Positions 1 through 9,900 of a stretch of 64,000 nucleotides of DNA are shown here, in pieces; the stretch's first letter is position 1; each line of letters opens with the position of its first letter. The stretch is from Dendrocalamus latiflorus. Lineage: Eukaryota > Streptophyta > Magnoliopsida > Poales > Poaceae. The notes beneath the pieces are model-generated. The model searched no databases, had not been told where the DNA came from, and saw only the letters and a list, made by a program, of their open reading frames with translations. Made by a program: the position numbers and the translations under genes. The stretch spans positions 21,464,302-21,528,301 of the forward strand of contig CM029664.1 in NCBI GenBank assembly GCA_017311315.1. The letters are read 5' to 3'.

Positions 1-915
1 TCCCTTCGGCCATTCCGGCCATGCGCCGTCCACTCTACCGCCCATGCCACACTGAGCTACTCTCCCTGCACCTCTGCTTCCACAAGTGTGTCCGTTCACC
101 AGTACCAACGTCAACCTCCCCGCGGCCCAGAATAGCTACACACCTCCAGCACCTTGCCTCCTCGTTGCCCACCGCCTTCCTGACTAACCTTGCTGCTGCC
201 CCCGTCCTGCAGGGACGACCACCGCCCCCAACTCCTCTCCTTTCCAGACATGTTTTTCAATCATATATGGACATGTGGTTCTTCAAGCGTATATGGATAT
301 GTGATTCTTGAAGTGCATGTGCTTCCTTAGGTTAAAAATGATGTGTATGATAAGATTGGTGCAGGTCCATAGAGGTGTTGCTGAGATTATGGTGGCAAGG
401 ATGGGTGGAAAAGGTTAGGGAAAACTATTTTGAGCTGAATTTATCTTTTGCTTCCCCTTCCTCACTGGTATGCCCATTTTATTTTACTGTTTAGTTGGGG
501 TTGTTCTGGGCCTGGATGAGCATGTCCTCAAGAATAGGGGAATGAGATGAAGCTTGGAACCTGGAAGTAAGAATTAAGTTTCCACCAATTCTATACTTTA
601 CTAATTGTGTGATATTCATTGTTCCTTTTTTGGAGCATGTGGTTTCCATGATATTGAATGGATTCCAACACCCCCCATCCTCGTGTGCGGTGGGCTGCAA
701 TCAATACCACTTGATTTTGCTTCGGTTGTAGTTTAGTGTAGTAATTGTTGTAAATAATCTTGTTTAGAAGTCGTGTGCAAAGTTTGGTCGTGATTGAAGT
801 CGGTTTGTAACTGTAGTCGAAAGTCGAAGTCGAGTCGTAATCAGAGTCGGAGCCGGAATCAAATTGTATTCATAGTCGAAATCATGAATTTTAGAGTTCA
901 TTTGAATTTTTCTTT
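1..915. other. Intergenic DNA, no gene recognised
   Basis: No conserved protein, RNA gene or transposon end was recognised here. The short open frames are not supported by any family resemblance. From about 790 to 880 the DNA carries degenerate 'agtcg/gtcgaa' repeats like those found before the second Helitron-like end near 4.5 kb, so the right part probably belongs to the Helitron-like element that ends at 1011. Confidence 0.5.
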
Positions 916-1011
916 GGTCTCTCAGTTCCTCTACATGCACTTTGTACTATTGTTTTATGATATTACTTCAATAACGTTGTAGGGCGCCGCAAAGCGCGCT
1001 TCCTTTTCTAG
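916..1011 (+). mobile_element. Helitron-like 3' terminus, copy 1
   Basis: This 96-bp block recurs at 4539-4634 with about five mismatches. It ends in CTAG followed by T. A GC-rich stem-loop (GCGC...GCGC, about 984-997) lies roughly 12 bases before the end. A hairpin followed by CTRR, with insertion between A and T, is the hallmark of Helitron 3' ends. No rolling-circle Rep/helicase coding region was seen, so the element is non-autonomous. Its 5' TC end was not located. Confidence 0.6.
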
Positions 1012-1937
1012 TCAGAGAACTTAAAACCTGCTGCCGTTTCCTCGCACGAGAGAGTTTCGGGCGGCGTGGGCGCTTCCTGTGATATCCACGTCGCCCCGAG
1101 CCCTTTGCTCCTCGCGCCGTCTCTCTCCCTCCCTCCGGATCTCCCCCGCTTCTCGCAGTCTTGCGCGCCCCCTCCTCCCCCGCTCCGCCGCCGCCCCCCT
1201 CCTCCCCCGGTCCCCCGCCGCCGCCCCCTCCTCCCCCGCTCCCCCGCCGTCTCCCCCGCTCACCCGCCGGCCGCCGCTTCCCCCCTCCCCCTTCCTACCC
1301 CGCCGCCTCCTCCTCCCCCGCCGCCCTCTCCTCCCCCGGTCTCCCCTCCTTCCCCGCTCCCCCGCCGCCTCCCCCCAACCCCCTCCTCCGGCGTGGTGTC
1401 GCCCCCTCTCCCGACGGCGGCGCCCGCGACCCCGGCCTCCTCCGGCATGGCGCCGCCGCCGCTCAGTCTCCCTCCGCTGCTCCCCCCAGTGGCCCAGTCC
1501 CCGTTAAGGATCCGTTCTTCTCTGTCGTTCCTTTCCGCAACGTGGTTGAAGCTCGTCACTCGCGTCCATGGCGGCGCTGCCAGGTCGTCGTCCTCGACCA
1601 TGCGACATCTGCGGTCCCTCGCCGCCTCCCCCGCCGACGCCGCGGGATGGGATGCTCGCGGGGGTGGATGGACTCAGCTGCGGCCGGATCCGGTCAGCGC
1701 GGAGGCGGAGGGGAGGCGCCGAGGCCGGAGGGGGAGGCCGGATCCGGTCGGCGCGGAGGCGGAGGGGGAGCCGCTCAGAGGCCACCGGCCAGCTGCCGCC
1801 TGGAGCTCCTCCCCTCCCATCGCCTGGACATCCACCGCCTGGATTTCACCTCGCCGCCGACACCTCTCCTTCCCCTCCAAGTCAGCCGCCTCCCCCGCCG
1901 CCGCCGCCACGAGAGAGGGGGATAGGAGACGAAGAAG
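1012..1937 (+). promoter_or_regulatory. GC-rich 5' region ahead of the HSA32-like fragment
   Basis: This is a strongly C-rich (plus strand) pyrimidine tract followed by a G+C-rich segment, typical of grass promoters and 5' leaders. Several long open frames cross it in different frames, but they are compositional artefacts of low-complexity Pro/Arg/Ser-coding DNA. A roughly 56-bp unit containing 'ggatccggtc' and 'gcgcggaggcggagg' is present twice in tandem around 1683-1770. It directly precedes the start codon at 1938. Confidence 0.45.
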
Positions 1938-3287
1938 ATGACGACGATGAGGCGGTGGGGAGAGGAGGTGGTGTCGCTGTCGCTGCGGGGACACGGCTAC
2001 GGCGACGAGGACAACGACCGGCCGGAGAAGCCGCGGCGGTACGGGGTAACGGAGATGAGGAGCCCCATCTACTCCTTCCGCCCCACCCACGATGCGCTCC
2101 AGGTCCGCCCGCCCGCCCGATCCACCCCCATGGCCCCATTTCTCATCGTTCTACGCTTTTACCCATCGCTGTTGCTTCGCGTCGAGTTGAATTGGGTTAA
2201 TTCGTCGTGCAATTAGTTTTTGCAGCACGGTCGGTTTGTAGTTGCAGATCATTGTTGGGGTTGCCAAATTTTTTAAATTTAGACGGTTCATTCTGATTGC
2301 ATCTAGGTTTACGTAGTGTGATTGGCACCTAGATTAGAAAGCTAAGCTTGCATTTCCCTACAGAATTGTGTTTTATAGAGACAATTAAGTTAAGAGCAAC
2401 TGCAATACAGAATGTCACTAGCCTCCCCAGCAATTTGTGCCTTTTTTATGTCCAGAAAGCCCTGCATGAACCAGTAAAAAGCTCAGGATAAATTGCTGTT
2501 ACGGCTGCTTCTTAGATGGTAATACTATTAATTATGCTTCATAATTTACTGTTAATTGACAGCCACTATAGTGATGTTAATGAGTAAAGCCACTAGAAAG
2601 GCAGCAATACTACTCTTGACAAGGAAGAACTTAGATTCCCTACTGCTTTCTTTCAAACAAAGGAAAATTTTAGACTCGTCCTTAGAATGAAAAGAATGAA
2701 CTACCCTGAATCATGTCTGGTGATGCGAGCTGCATCTTTTCGCCATCCTAGCCATTTCTGAAAGCACATTCTCGTCCCTGCCATTTTATATTTCAGGAAA
2801 TATTGGGTTCTCTTGGTCCTTTTGTTGATGGTTTGAAGTTTTCTGGTGGATCTCATAGTTTAATGGGAAAAGAACTGGTTAGAGAGATCACTGATCTAGC
2901 GCACAAGCATGACATATATGTGAGCACAGGTGATTGGGCGGATCATCTTTTGCGTCAAGGACCCTCTACTTTCAAGCAATATGTAGAGGTATGCAGGTCT
3001 CTTTGCTGTTTGTTTAATTGCAATATGCACAATCGTGTCTGAAATAACATACATGACACAAGATATTCCGTTGCAGGAATGCAGGGCATTAGGATTTGAC
3101 ACCATTGAGCTGAATGCTGGATCTCTCAAGCTCCCTGAAGAGGCTCTCCTGAGATTAGTCCACCTCATAAAGAATAGCGGTTTGTGGGCGAAGCCCCTGT
3201 TTTCAGTGAAGTTTGACAGTTCTGATATTCCTGCATCTGGTGATAGGGCGTTTGGGGCTTATATGGCTCCTGTGAAGCACAGCTCAG
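1938..3287 (+). pseudogene. HSA32: HSA32-like (phosphosulfolactate synthase-related) gene, truncated after exon 3
   Basis: Three exons read through canonical splice sites: 1938-2102, 2797-2988 and 3077-3287. They encode 189 residues. The motifs DRPEKPRRYGVTEMRSP (residues 28-44), FVDGLKFSGGSHSLM, AHKHDIYVSTGDWADHLL, GFDTIELNAGSL and DIPASGDRAFGAY match the plant Heat-Stress-Associated 32 family, which resembles archaeal/bacterial phosphosulfolactate synthase (ComA). In plants HSA32 is known for long-term acquired thermotolerance. The family is about 290-300 residues, so roughly the C-terminal third (including conserved active-site segments) is missing. Exon 3 ends with a normal phase-1 donor (cag|gtaact), but no following exon was found before 6.9 kb. 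The start at 1938 fits the position of the family's short variable N-terminus. The piece lies between two Helitron-like 3' ends, which suggests capture; a truncated resident gene is the alternative. Confidence 0.8.
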
Positions 3288-4538
3288 GTAACTAGAAACG
3301 CTGCTAATGTACTCTTATGTATGCTATGCTACTTTCAGTCTATCATACTCAATACTGAATGATGTTTGCATGAGCACGACAAACACTATCTAGAGAATCA
3401 TTTTCCTTTAGTGATCTGGGTGAAAATATTGACTAATGACTATCATACATTTCTGATCCAATATTAGTTTTGTTAAATGTAACTTAGCCATTTACCATTG
3501 TCGCACCATACTATGTACTATTTTTTTGCTAAGCTGTGACTCTGTGAGCATCGCTTCATTTCTTTCATATGATGACTACGCTGCACTCCGTTATTTACAA
3601 CACGGGCATGCGTGCGTTTCCTGCGGCTCGCTGCCGACCGCACGTGGTCGAGGTAGCAGCGGCCGTGGTCGAAATATTCACCACGGTAGAAGTCGTAAGG
3701 CCTAAGTAGTGGTCGAAGAACTACTGTAGTAGCCATAGTCGAAGAACCAGTGGTCGTAAAAGAGACCTGGGCGTAAGATAGTCATTTACGACCACGTGGT
3801 CGAAGCTACAACCGCGCGGTCGAAGTCACGACCACATGGACGTTCATGATCCAGGGATCAATCTCATGACCGCGTCATCATTTACGACCAGAACAACTCG
3901 ATCACGTTTAAATCTCACAGTCGTAGCTACCTACGATCTCACAGTCGTTTAGGACCACTCTGTGTCGTATACAACCACTCCATACCGTTTACGACTGCTC
4001 TGTGCCGTTTACGACCACTCACTGCCAAGCTACGACCATGCAGTTGAACTCCCGACCACGCAGTCGAATTTACGACCACACGGTCGAAGCTATGACCACA
4101 TAGTCGTTTAAGATCGTGCGGTCGAACGGATATACGACCACGTAGTCGTCCCGACAATCGTCTATGGGTCCCGCCTGTCAGATTCTTCGCCATTTCTCGA
4201 ATTTATTCAAACAGAGAAGTTCACATGGTCATAACTAACTCATTTTAACTCTGAATTTAGTGAAACAAACTTCTAAATTCATCTAAAAAGGGTGGTCGTA
4301 AAAGCTACAACGTGGTCGTATAGCCTCCCGATAGTCTACGACCACGGTCAGAGTGGTCGTAAAAGCTACAACGTGGTCGTACAGCCTCCTAATAATGCAC
4401 AGCGTGGTCGTAAACGACTTGACTCAATTCCGACCATGGTCAGAATGCTACAACTATGCAGAAAACGTTCAAAACAAACTTAAATTTCCTAGAGACACGA
4501 GTCAATTACTCATCACAAACATAGGGTAACGACCACAT
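3288..4538. repeat. Non-coding region rich in degenerate GACCAC/GTGGTCG motifs
   Basis: From about 3600 to 4540 the motifs 'cgaccac' and 'gtggtcg' (also 'gtcgta', 'gtcgaa') recur dozens of times in both orientations, spaced roughly 15-30 bases apart. Two closely similar units starting 'gtggtcgtaaaagctacaa' lie at about 4292 and 4351. No coding potential is convincing. The repeats run up to the Helitron-like 3' end at 4634, and a weaker form precedes the copy at 1011, so they are probably internal to that element family. Confidence 0.55.
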
Positions 4539-4634
4539 GGTCTCTTAGTTCCTCTACATGCACTTTGTACTATTGTTTTATGATCTCACTTCAACAACGT
4601 TGTAGGGCGCCGCGAAGCGCGCTTCCTTTTCTAG
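4539..4634 (+). mobile_element. Helitron-like 3' terminus, copy 2
   Basis: This is the second copy of the 96-bp terminal block at 916-1011. It has the same hairpin (GCGCCGCGAAGCGCGC), the same TTCCTTTT spacer and a CTAG end followed by T. The element that ends here may carry the HSA32-like fragment to its left. The 5' end could not be fixed, so element length is unknown. Confidence 0.6.
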
Positions 4635-4689
4635 TACATGGAATAGCTGCAAAAATGCAAATTCACATACCCAATCCATCAAACGTTTC

Positions 4690-6775
4690 CTGAGATAGTT
4701 CACATAATTTTTTAAAAAAAGAAACCATTTTTTAGTTTAATTTGTAGAAATAAACCAACACAATATTTTTACAGGAATAACCCAAAGTCGCACGAGCAAC
4801 GCGCGACTGGCCCCAATCGCGCTGTTGGCACGCGACTGAGGTCCAGTTGCACGCTCATCGCACGATTGGAGGTCCAGTCGCGCATTCGTTGTGTGACTGC
4901 AGCCACCGACATGCGGTTGTGCAATGACCGGACATCGTGAAGCTGCCAGTCGTGCGACTGTTACACAACTGAGGCTGCTAGGATCGAAATTTGGCCAAAA
5001 CTGTCATTTTAATTCAGAAAAAAAAGAGAGGGGAGAAGAGGAGACCGGGTATATGGCGGGACACAGAACGGCTAGGGAGATGGACAGGGAGCTCAGTAGT
5101 ACAACTTTTGCAGATTGTTGCATTTTACTGCCCATGTAACCCATGGGTCTCAATTAGCGTTGTACGATATGATTTTCCTATTATTATGATCTTGTTTGTT
5201 GTTGTTTCCATCCTGTTTTTGTATTACATCCCTTGGTAGGCAGCACGACATGAGGGGCACACCATCATGACTACACATCGTCCCCTATTCAGTATCAGGA
5301 CATAGAAGGAATGCTAACAACACATATTATAGCTCGTATAAGGTGAAACTCTAGTATGGTAGGGTAAGATTCGAAGCCCTACATAATTTGACAATAATGT
5401 TGGGAGTTAGATGGCGCGCAGGGTACGGTTACGTGCATCTGTTTGTCTGGCTATTTCGACAGGACAAATAGCAACCTATACGAACTATCAGCTCGAACTA
5501 GAGCTAAGGTCCATGTGCACCTTAGGAATTGAAAATACTTATGGAATGGAAAGAAAGTTTGGCTTGTTGACATACGTCCTACTCTCGCCTGCAAGCCCGC
5601 TCCTTCCTCACAACGACCTCATCTCAGTATTCGTTTATAAGGTCCATTGGTCGCTTGTTAGTCTCATTTACCTTGCACGTCTCCTCCTGAATCTTGTGAA
5701 GCTTCTCCCTCTCTTCTTTTTGTTTTCTCTCGTGGAACTCCTCTAGGTTTTTCTTCACTACGGTAACATGTTTGGGCCCATAGAAGATAAGATTATGATC
5801 TGATTTAACTGGCATCTATAACAATAAAGTAGTACTATTTCAAGAAGATATGTTAAATATCCCAATGGAAGGCTAACATCACTGTTCCTGTACTGGAAGG
5901 AAAATTGAGTAAAGGCACCGGTGCCTTGGGCTGGCTGGAACATTACAACTACACTTTAGCTATCGAGGGTTCATTGGTTCTTCTGCCTTCCCTTTTTCCC
6001 TTCTTGGATGACTTGGTGTTGACTTGGAGATAGAAGAGTGGAGTGTTGCCTATAAGGGTGGAGTGTGCCTTAGTTTTATAGGCAGTTAGGGTATAGTATT
6101 GACGGAATAAATTTTGATGAATGCAAATGCACTCATACCCTCGAGAAGATATCTTTGGCTGCCAGTTATCAATTCAATATTAAAAGATGGCGAGTTGTCA
6201 ATTCAATCCGAAAAAATATGCCAGCGAGCTGCCAATTCAATCTAAAAAGGTAGCATGGCATTGTCACTTCGATCTGACAAGCTGGACCAACAGTGTTGCC
6301 ACTTAGAAGGCTGTGGAGCTGGCCTGGCTTTTTTTGGCTTTTTCAGCTTTTCAGCACCAATGCATTTGCAGTTTTTTTAGCAGGCTTCAGTTGGCCACCC
6401 ACGGGATTTTTAGCAGGCTTCGGTTGGCCACCCACCGGCATTTTAGCAGGCCTCCGTCGGCCACCCGTGTGGCAGTAGGCCTTAGTCTCCCACCGCACGA
6501 CTAGGCCTCAACCACCGGCCCATCACGCAACTAGGCCCAATTGCACAGCCAGCATGCGATTGTCCTTGGTTGCGTGCGGCCATAGCGGCCCCAATTGCGC
6601 AGTTATTTCCGTAAAAAAAATTATTGGTATGTTTGTGCAAATTGAATTAAAAAATTGTTTGTTTTTTAAAAAAATCATCGTTCACACGCCAAGCCCTCCA
6701 AAAACATTGTTGGTATACTTGTGCAAATTGAATTAAAAAATTGTTTGTGTTAAAAAAACCATCGTTCACACGCCA
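4690..6775. mobile_element. Candidate DNA transposon with long degenerate inverted repeats
   Basis: The stretch from about 4695 to 4775 (poly-T/A run, 'agtttaatttgtagaaataaacc', then 'ggaataac') aligns imperfectly with the reverse complement of about 6600-6680. Inside both ends lie GC-rich blocks full of 'cgcgactg / gcgattg' motifs (about 4785-4960 and 6500-6605). The interior has no recognised transposase. A minus-strand open frame at 5624-5815 is Lys/Glu-rich (coiled-coil-like) but unidentified. The right end is tandemly duplicated with a period near 86 bases. The element ends about 220 bp before the NLR start codon. A MULE or fold-back element is possible; class not assigned. Confidence 0.45.
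6374..6470 (+). repeat. Short tandem repeat, about 36-bp unit, three copies
   Basis: Three successive units contain 'tttagcaggcttc(a/g)gttggccaccca', the third diverged. It lies inside the candidate inverted-repeat element. It is open in more than one frame, but there is no sign of a real gene. Confidence 0.65.
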
Positions 6776-6782
6776 AGCCCTC
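6620..6782 (+). repeat. Tandem duplication, about 86-bp unit
   Basis: Two adjacent units each contain 'gtgcaaattgaattaaaaaa' followed by an A-rich run and 'atcgttcacacgccaagccctc'. They form the right end of the inverted-repeat element and end about 210 bp upstream of the NLR start codon, so they sit in its proximal promoter. Confidence 0.7.
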
Positions 6783-6994
6783 TCCTCCATGTGCGCCTTC
6801 ACAGAGTTGTTTTCCGGGAAGAAATCAAGAGAAAATCAACGTTGCATTGACTTCCAGTAGACTGCCGCACATCCGCGTTTCTTGCTGAGCTGCTCTCCGG
6901 CCGGACGCGCGCGGTGCCGCATCCTCCCTCCCACACTTCCTCTTCGATCGCCAGGCTTTTCCCATCTCCGACGGCAGCTAGCTCCGAGTGAAGT

Positions 6995-9900
6995 ATGAAC
7001 ATGGCCGCCTCTCAATTGGTGAGCGCTGCCCAGTGGATCGCCGGAGTTATCATGGAGAAGGTCATCACCAGCAAGCTGAAGGAATGGGTTTCCCAGTTCT
7101 TCGACCTTGGCAGCGACGTCGACAGCCTCAAGGTGCAGATGAGCTACGTCAAGACTGTGCTCAGCACGGCCCAGGGGAGGCAGATCCGGAACGCTCACCT
7201 GACCGCTCTCCTTGCCAAGCTGCACCTGCTGCTCCACGAAGCCGACGACGTGCTCGACGAACTGGAGTACCACCGTATCTCGCAGGAGGTGGAGAGACGA
7301 AGCCAAAGTCAGGTCTCGGCGACCGCCACACCTACCTCCTTCTCTCTCCATCTCTTCAGCGATGTGGCGAGCCACCAGCTGCTGGCCTCCCCCATGTTCA
7401 GGGGTGTGTTTATGTACCCCTGGGGCCGGAGGCAGCGGAGAAAGCTCGCGCACCCCACTGTCGACGCCAGAGCCTCGGCTCGGCCGTGGGTGGAGCTTGA
7501 CAGGAGCGCCCTCGGCAGGCGGATCAGAGAGGTCACAGCCCAGCTGCGCGATGTTGGCGAGAAGGTGCGCACGGCACTGCAACGGGAGGAACTGGAGTCT
7601 ACCAGCCTGGCAGTACACAACCCACTTGAGAATCCACGGTTGACGACTTCGTACCCCACCGGAGGGCTGAAGATGATCGGCCGAAACAGCCAGAAGGACA
7701 GCATCATTGAGATGCTGATCGACATCAAGTGCCGGAGCCAGAGTACTCCGTTGGTACTGCCCGTCGTCGGCAACGGCGGCATAGGGAAGACTACTTTGTT
7801 GCAGCACGTGTACCATGACCAGAGAGTTCAGAGCTTCTTCCACATCAGGATGTGGATCTGCGTGCCCCACAGCTTCGACGTTGTGCAGCTCACGCACGAG
7901 ATGCTAGAAGCCGCCACCGGAGAGAGGCAGGATAGGGAGAGTGAAAACTTGGACAGCCTTCAGGCGAAGCTAGTCAAAAAGCTGCAGGGCAGGAGGCTTC
8001 TGCTGGTCTTAGATGACCTGTGGGCTGTCGAGACGAACAAGTGGAATTTGCTGCTGGCTCCGCTGAAGTGGATCCAGGCGACCGCGGGTAAACGTACCAT
8101 CTTGGTGACGACCCGTGACCGCCGTGTCGCGGAGTCAATCCACACAGCACCACCGATTGATCTAAGTGGTCTTAAGGGAGAAGAATTCTGGGATTGCTTC
8201 AGAGCTTACATATTTGGTGATGAGAAGCACAACGGGCATCAACATTTACAGCCCATTGGAAGATACATAGCAAGCAAATTGAACGGTTATCCATTGGCGG
8301 CAAAAAGCGTTGGGGCATTACTAAGTAAGGACCTTAGCGTCGAACATTGGAATAGGATTTTAGAGAGCAGAGCATGGGAGCCCAAGAATGGAACTGATGG
8401 CATCATGTCCATTCTAAGGCTTAGTTATGACTACCTTCCTTTTCCTCTCAAGAGGTGCTTCTCATATTGCTCATTGTTCCCGAAAGGCTATCGGTTTCGT
8501 GAGAGGGATCTGGTGCTTATTTGGGTCTCACAAGGCTTTGTTGATGCGAGATATGATAGGAAGCCAGAAGAAGTTGGTTGTGAATACTTGAATGATTTGG
8601 TGAGTTTAGGCTTCTTTCAGAAGGTGGTCAATCCAGCATACCACCAAACTTGGTACCTTATGCATGATTTAATTCATGACTTGGCAATAGATGTCTCTTC
8701 AAATTATTGCTTAACCATCGATCGCATTTCCAAGATACGCCCGGCAGCAACCATTTTTCATCTGTCCATAATTACAGAGTGTATATATCATGAGGACATG
8801 TACAATAATATAGAACGCAATGAGGACATTGAAAAAGTAGTAGCCAATATAGCCAGTTCGCTGGAGATGAGATACCTGAGATCCTTAATGCTGTTTGGTA
8901 AATATGATGCTAATTTCGCACATGTTTTCAGAAGGGCTTTCAAAGGAGCAACAAATTTGCGCTCAGTAATACTGTGCATGATCCCTTATCATGAAGGTTC
9001 TCTGTTGTGCGACCTAGGTCAATTTGTTCATCTTCGCTACATAAGAATCATTGCTGGTCATCATGTGCATTTCTCAGAAGCTGTGTGTAGACTCCACCAT
9101 TTGCAAGTGCTGGATGTAGGAAGAAGCACTGCTGATTTGCCGAGAATTGTCTCTAATGGATACAGCGGGGCATTAACTCCAATATGGTTGGCAAAACATA
9201 TTGTCCTCACTTCTCTGCGTTGTCTCTATCTAGATAACTGCAAGGGGTGCAAAGTTTTGCCAGCATTTTGGAAGTTTCCAGCACTTAAGAAACTGCATTT
9301 GATTGGCATGCCTGATATAACAGAACTGCAAACCTCTTCTTTGGAGGAGGTGATATTATCTGATATGCCAGAACTACAGACGTGGACTGTCACAGAAAAG
9401 CACCAACTAAGCGATGATCTACTGGTACTCGAAATCTGTGATTGCCCCAAACTGGGAGACTTGCCTTTACCACCTTCATGTAATTCTGATGTGGTGAATT
9501 ACCGCCAACTCCAAAGTGTGGTGATTAAGAATTGCTCTTGCCTGATGCCACTACCCCCACTTCCTCTTGGTCCTAAAATTAAGCTGTTGATTGAGAATGT
9601 ACAATCATTTCCATGTAGGCGCATGTCTTATAATGCAGATACCATTCCATGCTTGCTCTTAATGGGGATGAATGAACTGAGAGTTCTTGATGGCAGTGTT
9701 ATGTCATTTCGAAATCTACTCTCTTTGCAAGAGCTCTCCATTGATAGATGTCCAAGCCTCGGTAGCTTCTCATGGGAAGGATTCCACCAATTCAGCTTCT
9801 TGAAGGATCTGACCATATATCGCTGCCCGAACCTGCTCTCGATGCGGATGACGCAAGAAGAGCAAGAGCATGCTAAAGGACTTCTCCCAGCACTTGAAAA

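Noticed and set aside
1066..2200. Several overlapping 140-290-codon frames on both strands
   Set aside because: They are Pro/Arg/Ser/Ala repeats read from a C-rich leader in different frames, with no domain and conflicting with the HSA32 exon at 1938.
5411..5815. Possible small genes on both strands
   Set aside because: The minus-strand frame is Lys/Glu-rich but short and isolated, and the plus-strand frame is its complement; not supported as a gene.
6836..7897. 353-codon open frame on the minus strand
   Set aside because: It lies opposite the NLR coiled-coil and NB region and matches no family; it is a shadow of the real gene's GC-rich codons.
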